Position numbers and translations under genes: made by a program. From Fluctibacter corallii (GTDB lineage: Bacteria > Pseudomonadota > Gammaproteobacteria > Enterobacterales > Alteromonadaceae): a stretch of 64,000 bases of DNA. The DNA lies in assembly GCF_025751585.1 (NCBI RefSeq), contig NZ_JAOWKX010000006.1, forward strand, positions 216,527 to 280,526. The letters run 5' to 3'. Positions 18,135 through 28,722 of this stretch are shown in pieces (positions within the stretch are counted from its first letter, which is position 1; the number at the start of each line of letters is the position of its first letter). The notes under the pieces were generated by a model that had not been told where the DNA came from, did not search any database, and saw nothing but the letters and a program-made list of their open reading frames with translations.

Positions 18135-21100
18135 GTGCAAGGCCTTAAATCTCAACAAATATTCATTTTCTTTTTCGTTTTTTTATCATGTCTTCATTCT
18201 ACGTTTGCCTACCCAGACGTAACTGATATTCAATTTGACAACTATTCAGTTGCAGATGGATTAACCCAAAGTACCGTAACGGATATTATCGAAGATAATC
18301 TTGGCTTCATGTGGTTTGCCACCACCAATGGTCTCAACCGATTCGATGGTTATGAATTTAAACAATACGTTCGCAAAAAAGATGACATTCACTCCCTACC
18401 CAACAACTTTATTAGAGCGCTGTATATTGATAGTAAGCAACGGTTATGGGTGAATACCTATGATGGAATTGCGCAATACATTCCTGAAAAAGATCACTTT
18501 AAACGCTACCCTATCGCCTCTTACGGCATAACCAAAGATGCTGGCAGTCAAATATGGGCCGTAAACGAAGTTGATACCAACACACTGCTCGTATCAGACC
18601 AAAATGGTTTATATCAACTTGAAGAAGATAAAGATGCATTTTCGCTTTTCCCTATTGAGGGCTCCGCACACCCGAAAAATGTTAGGGTGATATTTCAGGA
18701 TGAATATTTTATTTGGTTAGGTACGAATGGCCAAGGCGTTTACTTCATCGACAACCTGACACGCCAGCTTTACAAAGCAGATGGAAATAACCCTTGGCGT
18801 GTGAGCATCCCTAGTGACCATCTCTTCCAAATTGCAACCATTAACGATAGCCACTTATTTGCTACTGAAAAAGGACTCTTCACGGCCCAGTACACGAAGG
18901 ATGAAACAGGAAACTTAGCAGTACATATAGAAAATCGATATTCAGAAGCCATCAGAGCCATTACACAGTTGTCAGATTCTACCATCTGGCTTGGTACACC
19001 CGACGGTATCCGTGCTATCACACCAGAATATGAAACACTCTACTCTATTGATAAATCGAATGACTACTATGTGGGACTTAAAGATAGATATATCCTAAAC
19101 TTCTATCAAGATAGCAAAGGTGCAATCTGGCTAGGCACACCTACAGCAGGCCTTCATCGCTACCACCCTCTTAATGCAAGAATTAAGAATTTTTCAGACG
19201 TTAAAGTTGACGGACGCGAAAAAAGCTTATCAATGGTTTGGGGAATTATTGAATCACCAAATGGTGAAATATGGATCGCCACTCAAACCAGCGGTTTATT
19301 TGTCTTTAACTCAAAAAATGCAAACTACAGCATCTATCTTGAGGATTTTGAGCACGCTATTTTCGATATAAACTTGGATAAATTCGGGACAGTTTGGCTT
19401 GCTACCAGCAATGGCATTTACGGCTTTAAGCATGAAAACAATCAACTAGTACAATACGAGCACATATTTGAAGGCGAGCTCTCTCAAGATTCATCTTTAA
19501 TAGATAACCAAGTATGGGCGGGGCCGCCTATGTCCACGCCATCTTTGATAGACGCTTCTACGTTGGAAAAGTCGAAGATATCACTGTCCATTCCTGGGCT
19601 CATTTCTGCCTTCCCTGAATACCTAGACGAAAATAGAAACTTATGGCTGAACACCAAATTAGGATTAGTTCTATATAACTTGGATACAAAAGATGTTAGA
19701 CAAGTTCTCTATTCAATTGACAACTCTCAGCCAATCCTCTTGGCAGTAGAGTCTTTTAAAGACTTTTATTTAGCAGTAACCATGAACCATGGCATTATGA
19801 AGCTAGATAAACAAACCTATTCTTTGGTTGAAAGAATTGCTCCTTCCATTAGCGAAGAGTACGGCCTATTCAGTACCGCCATTACGTCAGACAACAGTGC
19901 TTGGCTTGCGGCTTCGAACGATATCGTAGAAGTTAATTTAGAAACTGGGCATGTGGAAACACATATCAGAAGGCATATGTTGCAATATGACGAACTCACC
20001 GAGGGAGCAGCAACGCTCGCATCTGATGGCACGATTTTGTTCGGTGGCATTGATGGCATTCATGTTATTGACCCTAAGCTTATCGCAGCTGGGAGAGCAC
20101 AAAATCAGCGCCATGCAATTCCTGCAATCACTGAATTAAAAATACTTAATAAGCCAGTTAAAAACATTGGACATGACAGTCCTTTGCAAAAAGCAATTGC
20201 GTTATCAGAGTCTATTACTCTGCCACACAACTTTTCACAATTTACCCTGACGTTTTCGCAATTAAACTCGATATCTCCGAAAGAAGTAAATTATCGATAC
20301 CGATTAAATGGAAGTGACGAGCATTGGGTATATGTTGACTCACTCAAACGTTCGGCAACCTACACTAACTTGATGTTTGGTGATTATCTATTTGAAGTAC
20401 AAAGCCAAGCACAAAGTGGTGATTGGTCCCCCAGCCGAGCAATGAAAATCATCGTGTCACCACCGTTGTGGTTTCACCCAAGTGCACTCGTTTGCTACTT
20501 CGTTGTACTATCTCTGCTTACAATCTATTTTTATAGACAATATCGTGCTAAACAGGCCAGTGAGCGCGCTGTTCGTGAAAGTGAAGAACGGTTGAAGCTC
20601 ACCCTATGGAGTAGCGGCGATGAACTATGGGATTGGGATATCTCTAAAGGCCAGGTTTTTCGCTCTAACACGTGGGGAATCCTTGATTTTCCCCAAGATG
20701 AAATACGCACTAATGCCTCGTATCAAACTAATATTCACCCAGATGATGTACCTCGTATTCAAACTGCCCTGAAGGAGCACTTAGACAAAGATACTGACCA
20801 CTTTCAGGTAACCTACCGCGCGAAAACATTTAAAGGAGAATGGATCTGGTTACTTGACCGAGGAAAAGTCGTAGAGCGCGGCAGCCAGTACCAGCCCGTA
20901 CGTATGACTGGAACCCTTAAAAATATCTCACACTTAAAACAAGCTGAAGAGCAACTGAATTTATTTAAGCGTTCTATTGAAACCATCTCTGATGGTGTGT
21001 TTATTACTGACGAGAAGTTTAAGTTTATCTCAGTTAATCAGGCATATTGTAAGCACACAGGGGAAACCCGAGAGCAAGCATTAGTCAGTTATCTTACGTT

Positions 21101-22628
21101 TCACCAATACCCTGAAGCGTTTACCGAGGAAGTAAAAAAATCCCTTAGACAAAAAGGTAACTGGAATGGTGAAGTAGAGTCCCGACGCTCAAACGGTGAC
21201 AAGTACGAGATGGAATTAAATATTGATGCCATCCAAGGTGAGAATGGCAAAATCAGCCATTTTGTTGGCGTATTTTCAGATATCACGGCACGTAAGAGCA
21301 CAGAAAAAGAACTGTTAAAGCTTGCCAATACGGACCCGCTCACAGAGATGCCGAACCGTTCTTTTTTTCAAGCGAGTCACGCAAATTTAGTAAGGAAAAA
21401 TATCAAACATGCGCTGCTGTGTTTAGATATGGATAACTTTAAAAAGATTAATGATTCTCTTGGACACCAAACCGGTGACATCCTGATCAAGCAAATTGGT
21501 AAACGACTCCAGCGTGTAACGGGTAATGAGTTAACGTGTTATCGACTGGGTGGAGATGAATTTTCGATTCTTGTTGACAATACCACCGACGTTCACAAAA
21601 TTACACATCTTGCACAGCGCGTGCTTGATGATCTCGCCCGCCCCTTCCTTATCAACAAACAAGAATTTGTTTTAGGGGCAAGTTTAGGTATTGCGTTTTA
21701 CCCAGGCGATGGTAACACGCCACAAGAATTGTTAAAAAATGCTGATACTGCTATGTATTTTGCGAAGAATGCAGGCGGAAATAAATACCAGTTTTTCAGT
21801 GGCGAAATGAATCAAAATGCAGTTCGACAACTTCAAATTGAAAACCTTATCCGAAATGGATTAAAAGAAGATCTATTTACGGTGTTTTATCAACCTAAAG
21901 TTGATATAGCCACAGGGCGGCTAGTCAGTATGGAAGCACTGGTTCGCTTTGAACACCCAGAGAAAGGCATTGTCAGCCCAGCGCAGTTCATTCCACTCGC
22001 AGAAGAAACAGGTCAAATAATTGACATCGGAGAAAAGGTGTTGCAAAAAGCCTGCGCAGACACCAAACGTTGGGTTTCAGAAGGCCTCTTTACAGGACGT
22101 GTTGCTGTAAACATTTCTGCAAGACAATTTGAGCTTGCCGATTTAGATGATCGCATCGAAAAAATACTTCACAGCGTCAATCTATCCCCTTTACATTTGG
22201 AATGTGAAATTACCGAGGGTACGTTGATGCAGAATCCCGATCAGGCGCTTATGATGATGGACCGTTTGCGACAGCGGGGTATCCATTTAGCACTGGATGA
22301 CTTCGGAACGGGGTACTCTTCGTTAGCCTACCTTAAAAAGTTTCCTCTCAACACGCTAAAAATCGATAAAGCCTTTATTGACGATATCGCTACGTCAAGT
22401 GTCGACAAGCATATGGCAGCGTCTATTATCAATATCGCCCATAATTTAGGCCTTAAGGTAGTCGCAGAAGGTGTGGAACTCGAAGAGCAGTTGTCCATAC
22501 TCCGTCGATACGAGTGCGAGATGTTACAAGGTTATCTGTACAGTAAACCATTAAGTTCTGCGAAGTTTGAAAAGCTCTTGAGAGAAAACCATCAACTAGG
22601 AAGATTTATATCCGAAAAAGTTGGGTAA
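18135..22628 (+). CDS. propeller-sensor diguanylate cyclase/phosphodiesterase
   Basis: A 1497-residue membrane sensor. A signal peptide (residues 1-26) precedes a periplasmic two-component-type beta-propeller built from Reg_prop repeats (DNLGFMWFATTNGLNRFDGY, DSKGAIWLGTPTAGLHRY), then a Y_Y_Y domain up to about residue 780. A transmembrane segment (about 785-803) leads to two PAS domains (815-935 and 940-1055), a GGDEF domain (intact GGDEF near 1139) and an EAL domain (MEALVRFEH near 1266, DDFGTGYSSL later). Both catalytic motifs look intact, so it may make or break c-di-GMP in response to a periplasmic ligand, perhaps a sugar polymer as in related propeller sensors. The start is a GTG with a weak ribosome site. 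Confidence 0.9.
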   Translation: MQGLKSQQIFIFFFVFLSCLHSTFAYPDVTDIQFDNYSVADGLTQSTVTDIIEDNLGFMWFATTNGLNRFDGYEFKQYVRKKDDIHSLPNNFIRALYIDSKQRLWVNTYDGIAQYIPEKDHFKRYPIASYGITKDAGSQIWAVNEVDTNTLLVSDQNGLYQLEEDKDAFSLFPIEGSAHPKNVRVIFQDEYFIWLGTNGQGVYFIDNLTRQLYKADGNNPWRVSIPSDHLFQIATINDSHLFATEKGLFTAQYTKDETGNLAVHIENRYSEAIRAITQLSDSTIWLGTPDGIRAITPEYETLYSIDKSNDYYVGLKDRYILNFYQDSKGAIWLGTPTAGLHRYHPLNARIKNFSDVKVDGREKSLSMVWGIIESPNGEIWIATQTSGLFVFNSKNANYSIYLEDFEHAIFDINLDKFGTVWLATSNGIYGFKHENNQLVQYEHIFEGELSQDSSLIDNQVWAGPPMSTPSLIDASTLEKSKISLSIPGLISAFPEYLDENRNLWLNTKLGLVLYNLDTKDVRQVLYSIDNSQPILLAVESFKDFYLAVTMNHGIMKLDKQTYSLVERIAPSISEEYGLFSTAITSDNSAWLAASNDIVEVNLETGHVETHIRRHMLQYDELTEGAATLASDGTILFGGIDGIHVIDPKLIAAGRAQNQRHAIPAITELKILNKPVKNIGHDSPLQKAIALSESITLPHNFSQFTLTFSQLNSISPKEVNYRYRLNGSDEHWVYVDSLKRSATYTNLMFGDYLFEVQSQAQSGDWSPSRAMKIIVSPPLWFHPSALVCYFVVLSLLTIYFYRQYRAKQASERAVRESEERLKLTLWSSGDELWDWDISKGQVFRSNTWGILDFPQDEIRTNASYQTNIHPDDVPRIQTALKEHLDKDTDHFQVTYRAKTFKGEWIWLLDRGKVVERGSQYQPVRMTGTLKNISHLKQAEEQLNLFKRSIETISDGVFITDEKFKFISVNQAYCKHTGETREQALVSYLTFHQYPEAFTEEVKKSLRQKGNWNGEVESRRSNGDKYEMELNIDAIQGENGKISHFVGVFSDITARKSTEKELLKLANTDPLTEMPNRSFFQASHANLVRKNIKHALLCLDMDNFKKINDSLGHQTGDILIKQIGKRLQRVTGNELTCYRLGGDEFSILVDNTTDVHKITHLAQRVLDDLARPFLINKQEFVLGASLGIAFYPGDGNTPQELLKNADTAMYFAKNAGGNKYQFFSGEMNQNAVRQLQIENLIRNGLKEDLFTVFYQPKVDIATGRLVSMEALVRFEHPEKGIVSPAQFIPLAEETGQIIDIGEKVLQKACADTKRWVSEGLFTGRVAVNISARQFELADLDDRIEKILHSVNLSPLHLECEITEGTLMQNPDQALMMMDRLRQRGIHLALDDFGTGYSSLAYLKKFPLNTLKIDKAFIDDIATSSVDKHMAASIINIAHNLGLKVVAEGVELEEQLSILRRYECEMLQGYLYSKPLSSAKFEKLLRENHQLGRFISEKVG

Positions 22629-22650
22629 TCATTCACTAAAGCAAAAATAG

Positions 22651-22667
22651 TTGGCACGCTATTCGCT
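22651..22667 (+). promoter_or_regulatory. putative sigma-54 promoter
   Basis: TTGGCACGCTATTCGCT matches the -24/-12 consensus (TTGGCACG-N4-TTGCT) at all but one of the fixed bases, with GG and GC at exactly the required spacing. It would start transcription near 22678, about 50 bases before the 48-codon ORF. A small hairpin (TGACG/CGTCA, 22681-22696) would lie at the very start of the transcript. No activator site was identified. Confidence 0.55.
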
Positions 22668-22726
22668 ACCTCTACTGTGATGACGGAAACACGTCAGAGC
22701 AGTCATAATAATAGAGGAACCACAGC

Positions 22727-22873
22727 ATGCTTAAAGCATATGCAGTTGCATTAATCATAGCGACATCAACACCGACAGATAACACAGTTCAAGCAGATGT
22801 AATTAAAGAAAACCTGACGGAAAACAGTCACAAAGTAGAACTTTGGAGGCAAAGCAAAAAAGTTGATCTTTAG
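22727..22873 (+). CDS. small 48-aa protein, possibly secreted
   Basis: A 48-codon ORF starting ATG with AGAGGA eight bases upstream. The N-terminus (MLKAYAVALIIATS) is hydrophobic after one Lys and could be a signal sequence, with VQA a possible cleavage site; the remainder is charged and ends KVELWRQSKKVDL. I do not recognise it. Support comes from the ribosome site, the putative sigma-54 promoter upstream, and a bidirectional terminator downstream at 22983-23008. It could still be a chance ORF on a regulated small RNA. Confidence 0.5.
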   Translation: MLKAYAVALIIATSTPTDNTVQADVIKENLTENSHKVELWRQSKKVDL

Positions 22874-22982
22874 TCTTTATAATTATTAACGATCTTCAGA
22901 CTGTAGCACGTAACCAACAACTTTCTTTATACTCATTATAAACCTAGAAAGGCACGACCGTTGCAGTTAGAGCTGAACATGG

Positions 22983-23008
22983 AAAAAGAGAGCCCAGCTC
23001 TCTTTTTT
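22983..23008. terminator. bidirectional intrinsic terminator
   Basis: AAAGAGAGC (22985-22993) pairs with GCTCTCTTT (22997-23005), with A and T runs on the two sides. It serves the minus-strand small membrane gene, whose stop codon it touches, and can end plus-strand transcripts from the 48-aa ORF. Confidence 0.85.
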
Positions 23009-23207
23009 ATGCTCGCCAATATACGTTCCTAAATCCCCTAGCTCGCCTAAACGCCATATGCTGAGAAATGGTAAACATAGGAAAAACAAACGGCCCAAAT
23101 AAGAAACCGGCAACTGCCCATTTTTTAGCTGGCATTGCTGACTGAAATGCCTCAATGTAGAAGAATAAACTTGAACAACAAGCCATACATAAAAATACAA
23201 GTAACAT
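23007..23207 (-). CDS. small membrane protein of unknown function
   Basis: A 66-residue protein with two hydrophobic stretches (LLVFLCMACCSSLFFYIEAF and WAVAGFLFGPFVFPMF) and a basic C-terminus (FRRARGFRNVYWRA), so probably a two-pass inner-membrane protein. The ATG at 23207 is preferred; a GTG at 23252 in the same frame would add 15 residues. Its stop codon runs directly into a strong terminator, which supports it over the overlapping frame on the same strand. Family not recognised by name. Confidence 0.65.
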   Translation of the reverse strand: MLLVFLCMACCSSLFFYIEAFQSAMPAKKWAVAGFLFGPFVFPMFTISQHMAFRRARGFRNVYWRA

Positions 23208-23387
23208 ACTACTCTCACTATTCTTGCATATTCTGACGGCCTCACACCACACCGCTGACTCTCCCTCTAAGAAGTCTAATAAGACGATATAAGGGACTAA
23301 AATTAAGCGCGGAGATTATATAGACATTTGCTGAAAAATACAGCAATTAGATGAATTTTCACCTCAATAAAAATTATCATCTTAATA

Positions 23388-23412
23388 AAAAAGCCCAGCA
23401 AACGCTGGGCTT
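23388..23412 (-). terminator. intrinsic terminator of fadI-fadJ
   Basis: AAGCCCAGC (23391-23399) pairs with GCTGGGCTT (23404-23412) and is followed on the minus strand by a T run. It lies 34 bases past the fadJ stop codon. Confidence 0.88.
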
Positions 23413-23445
23413 AACATGAGTATCTACCTGTACTATATCTCGGTA

Positions 23446-25599
23446 TTACCCGTAGAATTTTCCATCATTTTCAGACATTTCAACCAAGATTTTTGCAGGT
23501 GTAAACTTGTCACCAAGTGTCGCCGAATAATGATTTAGTCGAGCTACAACGTGTTTAGCACCCAATGTATCCATGTAACGGAATGGACCACCTAGGAATG
23601 GCGGGAATCCAATGCCAAAAATGGCACCGATATCACCATCACGCGGGCTACGAATTACCCCTTCTTCTAAACACATAGCCGCTTCATTAAGCATCATCAT
23701 AACACAACGTTCAGCAAGCTCTTCAGATGACAGCTTTTTGGCGGGCGTTACATTTAGCAGTGAATAAATGCTCTCATCCACTTCTTTGCCCGGTTTTTTA
23801 CCGTCGTAGCTATAGAAACCACGTTTGTTCTTTTTGCCCTTACGATCATCAGCCAACACTTTATCGAATGCATCAGCAGACTTAAAGCGATCACCAAATT
23901 GATCCATAAGAATCGGTATAATCTTGGTGCCAACGTCAATACCAACTTCATCAAGCAATTTGACAGGGCCAACAGGGAAGCCAAACTTGACTAAAGATTT
24001 ATCGATATGCTCAATAGGCTCACCCGCGAGCAGCACGTTGGCAGCTTCATTCATGTAAGGCGCTAGAATTCTGTTCACATAAAAACCGGCACCGTCTTTA
24101 ACCACTATGGGCGTTTTACCCTGCTTGCGTGCCAACTCAACCGTTGTAGAAATGGTTTTATCTGAGGTCTTTTCATGCGCTATCACTTCAGCGAGAGGCA
24201 TTTTATCTACTGGTGAGAAATAATGAAGGCCAATAACATTTTCAGGTCGCTGTGCTTCTGCAGCAATTTTGTGAATCGGAATGGAAGACGTATTTGACGC
24301 AAAGATCGTAGCTTCATTACAGTGACTTTCAACGTCAGCCACCATTTGCTGCTTCAATTTTACATCTTCAAATACCGCTTCAATTACTACATCGGCATCA
24401 GAAAAACCCGAATAGTCTAGCGAGCCTGTCAACAATGCCATCTGCTTTTGCATCTGGGACTTCATCATAAAACGGCGCTTAACTTTTTTAATCAGTAAGT
24501 CGTAGCTGTACTTCATAGCATTTGCGATGCCTTCATGACGTACATCTTTAATTCTCGCTGGCAAACCCGCCTTGGTTGCCGTAACAAACGCGATACCGCC
24601 GCCCATCAAGCCGCCACCTAGTACGCCTACTTTTTCAAGTTTACCAGGCTCAACACCTTCAACGCCTGTTTCCTTTTTCATTTCGGTTGTGGCGAAGAAG
24701 ATATTGCGAAGTTGCTTAGACTCTGGCGTCATTACCAGCTGTCCAAAGTTACGCGCCTCTACTTGTAGACCTTGCTTAAAGCCTTTGTTTACGCCTGCTT
24801 CTATGCAGTCGATAATTTTAAGAGGGGCTGGATAATTGCCCTGCGTTTTCGCCAGTGTTTGCTTTCGCGCTTGTTTGAAAAGAATATTACGACCAAAGCC
24901 AGTCCCTTCAAGCAATTTATCTTGCAAGTTTCTGTTAGGACCAGATGGTTTTCTCGCTTTTTTATTGGCAAGTTTAATCGCGACATCAAGCAAAATGCTC
25001 TTTGGCACCATTTCGTCAACGATGCCGTATTTTTTCGCCTGCTTAGGGCGCACTGGCGCGCCAGTTAGCATCATTTTCATCGCCTGTTGAATACCAATTA
25101 AACGAGGCAATCTTTGTGTACCACCACTACCAGGTAATAAACCAAGCTGTACTTCTGGAAGACCCAACTGTGTCTTTGCATCATCAGTACAAACACGGTA
25201 ATGACATGCAAGGGCAAGTTCCAACCCGCCGCCTAGGGCAGGCCCATGAATGGCAGCAACGAAAGGAATCGACATATCTTCGATGCGCTGAAAAATATCC
25301 TGACCACCTTTAGCAATAGTTTCAGCATCATTTGCCGACTGACACGCTGCTAGCATCGAAATATCAGCACCTGCAACGAATGAGCTGTCTTTACCACTTA
25401 CAAGTACAACACCTTTAATTTGCTTGTTTGCTTCAATTTCATCGAGCATGGCTGCAATCTGTTCAGCAAACTCGATTTTTAGCGTGTTCATTGTCTCGCC
25501 TGGCACATCCATTGTTAATATGGCGATACCGTCGTCTCTTACATTAAGAGAAAAAGCACTACGAGATTCTGTTGTTTCTGTCATTGTTTGTTCCGTCAT
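23446..25599 (-). CDS. fadJ: fatty acid oxidation complex alpha subunit FadJ
   Basis: A 717-residue bifunctional enoyl-CoA hydratase/3-hydroxyacyl-CoA dehydrogenase. The N-terminal crotonase domain (about 15-200) has AGADIS for the oxyanion hole and [20 protein letters not shown] with the catalytic Glu. The NAD-binding domain starts near residue 310 ([15 protein letters not shown]), followed by two 3HCDH C-terminal domains. It forms the beta-oxidation complex with FadI, whose gene is 8 bases upstream. Length and gene pairing fit FadJ rather than FadB (fadB-fadA order). Confidence 0.93.
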   Translation of the reverse strand: MTEQTMTETTESRSAFSLNVRDDGIAILTMDVPGETMNTLKIEFAEQIAAMLDEIEANKQIKGVVLVSGKDSSFVAGADISMLAACQSANDAETIAKGGQDIFQRIEDMSIPFVAAIHGPALGGGLELALACHYRVCTDDAKTQLGLPEVQLGLLPGSGGTQRLPRLIGIQQAMKMMLTGAPVRPKQAKKYGIVDEMVPKSILLDVAIKLANKKARKPSGPNRNLQDKLLEGTGFGRNILFKQARKQTLAKTQGNYPAPLKIIDCIEAGVNKGFKQGLQVEARNFGQLVMTPESKQLRNIFFATTEMKKETGVEGVEPGKLEKVGVLGGGLMGGGIAFVTATKAGLPARIKDVRHEGIANAMKYSYDLLIKKVKRRFMMKSQMQKQMALLTGSLDYSGFSDADVVIEAVFEDVKLKQQMVADVESHCNEATIFASNTSSIPIHKIAAEAQRPENVIGLHYFSPVDKMPLAEVIAHEKTSDKTISTTVELARKQGKTPIVVKDGAGFYVNRILAPYMNEAANVLLAGEPIEHIDKSLVKFGFPVGPVKLLDEVGIDVGTKIIPILMDQFGDRFKSADAFDKVLADDRKGKKNKRGFYSYDGKKPGKEVDESIYSLLNVTPAKKLSSEELAERCVMMMLNEAAMCLEEGVIRSPRDGDIGAIFGIGFPPFLGGPFRYMDTLGAKHVVARLNHYSATLGDKFTPAKILVEMSENDGKFYG

Positions 25600-25607
25600 A
25601 GCTCACA

Positions 25608-26918
25608 TTACTCCGTCTCAACGATCATTGCAGCACCCAAACCACCAGCAGCACATGCAGTAAGAAGGCCAGTACCTCCACCTTTGCGGTTTAAGTCGTT
25701 TAGCATTTGCGTGATCATACGCGTACCCGTTGCTGCGAATGGGTGACCGTAAGCAATAGAGCTACCCATTTGATTGAACTTGTCCATGTCAATTTCACCC
25801 GTTGCTTTGCTTCTGTTTAGCTTCTCTTGGGCAAACTTATCACTGGCAAACATTTTTACGTTTGCTAATGTTTGCGCCGCGAATGCTTCATGCATCTCAA
25901 TAAGCGTTAGGTCATTCAATGTCATACCTGCGCGGTCTAATGCAATCGGAGTCGCATAAGATGGCCCCATCAACATGTCTTCCCATACATCAATTGCCGC
26001 AAACGCGTAGCTACGAATGTAACCTAATGGTGTGTATCCCATCGCTTTTGCTTTACTTTCTGTCATCATCAATACCGCTGACGCACCATCCGTCAAAGGG
26101 GTTGCATTGGCGGCAGTCACTGAGCCATGTTTGCGATCAAACACCGGACGTAGTTTTGCGTAACCTTCGAGTTTTGAATCATAACGCACGTTATTATCAC
26201 GCTCTAACGCACCCTTAAATGGCTCTGCATAGGCCGTCATTACTTCTGATGCAAGATGCCCCTCTTCCCAGTTCTTCGCCGCTAACGTGTGTGAACGATG
26301 TGCAAGTTTATCTTGCTCTTCTCGGCTAATTTGGTGAGTTTTTGCCATTTGCTCCGCAGTTTGTCCCATAGACAACCCTGTTGAGTACTCTGCCACCGCG
26401 GGCGGTACTGGTAGCAAGTCTTTGAAACCCAACTTTTTGATCACGCCCCACTTTTGACCAAGGGTTTTTGTTTTCTGTAAATCAACAAGCGCTCTTGCTA
26501 AGTTTTTGGATACACCGATCGGTGACACAGAAGTAGAATCTGCACCTCCAGCAACACCGACTTCGATGTTTCCAGCCATCATAGATTCGGCGATATTTAC
26601 AGCAGACTGAAAACTCGTAGCACATGCACGAGAAACAGAATAGGCGTCAGTATGAACATTCATGCCCGTGCCTAATACAATTTCACGCGCAATATTGGGT
26701 GCTTCAGGCATTTGCACAACCTGACCATACACCAACTGATCAACCATTTTCGGATCAAGGTTGGCGCGTGTTAGCATTTCATTGACGACCATTTTTCCAA
26801 GGTCGACGGCAGGAACGCCATGAAAATGAGTTGCCATTTTGGCGAAAGGAGTACGAAGCCCCGCTACAATAGCGATACGATCGCCACTTCGGGTTGTCAC
26901 TGATTGCTTAGCCGACAT
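25608..26918 (-). CDS. fadI: acetyl-CoA acyltransferase FadI
   Basis: A 436-residue thiolase, the same length as E. coli FadI. The nucleophilic Cys is in [13 protein letters not shown], and the other active-site elements are HEAFAAQ and GHPFAATG, with the closing Cys in [13 protein letters not shown]. It cleaves 3-ketoacyl-CoA with CoA in the last step of beta-oxidation. First gene of the fadI-fadJ operon; a FadR-like operator lies 30-46 bases before its start. Confidence 0.95.
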   Translation of the reverse strand: MSAKQSVTTRSGDRIAIVAGLRTPFAKMATHFHGVPAVDLGKMVVNEMLTRANLDPKMVDQLVYGQVVQMPEAPNIAREIVLGTGMNVHTDAYSVSRACATSFQSAVNIAESMMAGNIEVGVAGGADSTSVSPIGVSKNLARALVDLQKTKTLGQKWGVIKKLGFKDLLPVPPAVAEYSTGLSMGQTAEQMAKTHQISREEQDKLAHRSHTLAAKNWEEGHLASEVMTAYAEPFKGALERDNNVRYDSKLEGYAKLRPVFDRKHGSVTAANATPLTDGASAVLMMTESKAKAMGYTPLGYIRSYAFAAIDVWEDMLMGPSYATPIALDRAGMTLNDLTLIEMHEAFAAQTLANVKMFASDKFAQEKLNRSKATGEIDMDKFNQMGSSIAYGHPFAATGTRMITQMLNDLNRKGGGTGLLTACAAGGLGAAMIVETE

Positions 26919-26947
26919 AGTTGCCCTCTTTAATAATTATAAGACCT

Positions 26948-26964
26948 TGGTGGTCAGACCTGTC
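26948..26964. promoter_or_regulatory. FadR-like operator upstream of fadI
   Basis: The 17-mer contains TGGTCAGACCTGT, matching the enterobacterial FadR consensus (AACTGGTCNGACCTGTT) at most positions including the TGGTC-N-GAC core. Its place just ahead of fadI fits repression of beta-oxidation in the absence of acyl-CoA. It is a sequence match only; the promoter itself was not clearly resolved. Confidence 0.55.
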
Positions 26965-27213
26965 GAGATTGAGCGATTGTACCGTCTGTTATATAAAATT
27001 CAAAGTTTAGTGAATAATTCGTCAAATGACGCCATGGTTTTCAATTCTCATAGCGTTAAATTTATCTCTTTTCATTCCATTTAGTTATTGAAACTAACTC
27101 ATTACAACTTTTTGCTTTTAAATAGATGATTTTGTAATTCGTTACCATCCCAGTTCTATGATAGAGTCAGCGCCAAAATACAGTTAATTTTTGCAATGGG
27201 TTTCAGGAAAGTC

Positions 27214-28128
27214 ATGTCGGCAACAATTCCATCAGTTACACATTTAAAACAGCTAGAAGCAGAGAGCATTCATATCTTTCGAGAGGTTGCAGCAGAGTTT
27301 GATAACCCTGTCATGCTCTACTCGGTCGGTAAAGATTCGTCTGTTTTACTGCATTTGGCGCGCAAAGCCTTCGCGCCGGGCAAGATTCCTTTTCCTCTTC
27401 TTCATGTAGACACAACGTGGAAATTCCGTGAGATGATCGAGTTCCGCGATCGCATGGCAAAGAAATACGATTTCGACTTGCTTGTGCATATCAATCAAGA
27501 AGGCGTTGATATGGGCGTAGGACCGTTTAGCCATGGTAGTGCTAAACACACAGACATTATGAAAACCGTCGCCCTTAAGCAAGCGCTAGACAAGTATCAG
27601 TTTGATGCCGCTTTTGGTGGCGCGCGACGTGATGAAGAAAAATCTCGCGCAAAGGAGCGCGTTTACTCATTTAGAGACGACAACCATCGCTGGGATCCCA
27701 AAAACCAACGTCCCGAGCTTTGGAATATCTACAACTCTCAGATTAACAAAGGTGAAAGCATCCGTGTTTTTCCTATGTCAAATTGGACTGAATTAGATAT
27801 TTGGCAGTATATCTACATGGAAAACATTGAGATTCCCTCTCTCTATCTTGCCAAGCCACGCCCCGTTGTTGAGCGTGACGGCATATTGATTATGGTAGAC
27901 GACGAAAGAATGCCTCTGAATGAGGGGGAAAAGCCAGAAATGCGTTCCGTGCGTTTCAGAACGCTTGGCTGTTATCCGCTCACTGGCGCCGTCGAATCAA
28001 CTGCCGCCACTTTGCCAGACGTGATTCAAGAAATGCTGTTGACCAAAACCTCCGAACGTCAAGGCCGTGTAATTGACCACGATTCTTCTGGATCGATGGA
28101 AAAGAAAAAAATGGAAGGATACTTCTAA
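27214..28128 (+). CDS. cysD: sulfate adenylyltransferase subunit 2
   Basis: A 304-residue ATP-pyrophosphatase-type subunit of ATP sulfurylase, which makes adenylylsulfate from sulfate and ATP together with CysN. It has the PP-loop [12 protein letters not shown] and the conserved [16 protein letters not shown]. The ATG at 27214 is chosen over 27196 because AGGAAA sits immediately upstream of it and the length then agrees with E. coli CysD. First gene of a five-gene operon; it overlaps cysC by one base (TAATG). Confidence 0.96.
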   Translation: MSATIPSVTHLKQLEAESIHIFREVAAEFDNPVMLYSVGKDSSVLLHLARKAFAPGKIPFPLLHVDTTWKFREMIEFRDRMAKKYDFDLLVHINQEGVDMGVGPFSHGSAKHTDIMKTVALKQALDKYQFDAAFGGARRDEEKSRAKERVYSFRDDNHRWDPKNQRPELWNIYNSQINKGESIRVFPMSNWTELDIWQYIYMENIEIPSLYLAKPRPVVERDGILIMVDDERMPLNEGEKPEMRSVRFRTLGCYPLTGAVESTAATLPDVIQEMLLTKTSERQGRVIDHDSSGSMEKKKMEGYF

Positions 28129-28721
28129 TGTCAAACAATATTGTCTGGCACCAACATGATGTAGACAAAACACGCCGCGCATCCAGCAAGACGCAAAAGC
28201 CATGTGTTATCTGGTTTACCGGGCTAAGTGGTTCGGGTAAATCAACCATAGCAAACTTGTTGGAAAAAAAGCTTGCGGATGAAGGCAAACACACTTATTT
28301 GCTTGATGGTGACAATGTGCGCCACGGCCTCTGCGGCGACCTAGGCTTTAGTGAAAAAGACCGTGTGGAAAATATTCGCCGTATTAGTGAAGTATCAAAG
28401 CTGTTCGTCGACGCGGGCTTAATCGTGATAACCGCATTTATTTCTCCGTTTCGTGCTGATCGAAACTTTTGCAGAAGCTTGCTTGCTGAGCATGAATTTA
28501 TCGAAGTATTCGTTGATACTCCGATTGATGAGTGTGAAAAGCGTGACCCTAAAGGCTTATATAAAAAAGCGCGCCAAGGTGATATCAAGCATTTCACAGG
28601 CATCGACTCGCCTTATGAAGCACCCGTGTCGCCAGAAGTACACTTGCCTTTTGATGGTCAAAGCGCAGAAGCCCTAGCGGAGTTAGTCTACGGGCAACTT
28701 ACTGACCAAGGACGAATCTAA
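28128..28721 (+). CDS. cysC: adenylylsulfate kinase
   Basis: A 197-residue APS kinase that phosphorylates adenylylsulfate to PAPS. It has the P-loop [29 protein letters not shown] and the lid segment [20 protein letters not shown]. It overlaps cysD by one base and is two bases ahead of cysQ. The gene order cysD-cysC-cysQ-cysN differs from the E. coli cysDNC order, and it is not fused to cysN. Confidence 0.96.
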   Translation: MSNNIVWHQHDVDKTRRASSKTQKPCVIWFTGLSGSGKSTIANLLEKKLADEGKHTYLLDGDNVRHGLCGDLGFSEKDRVENIRRISEVSKLFVDAGLIVITAFISPFRADRNFCRSLLAEHEFIEVFVDTPIDECEKRDPKGLYKKARQGDIKHFTGIDSPYEAPVSPEVHLPFDGQSAEALAELVYGQLTDQGRI

Positions 28722-28722
28722 T

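Noticed and set aside
22967..23245. 92-codon minus-strand frame overlapping the small membrane gene
   Set aside because: It passes through the terminator hairpin, whereas the other frame stops exactly before it and has sensible membrane segments.
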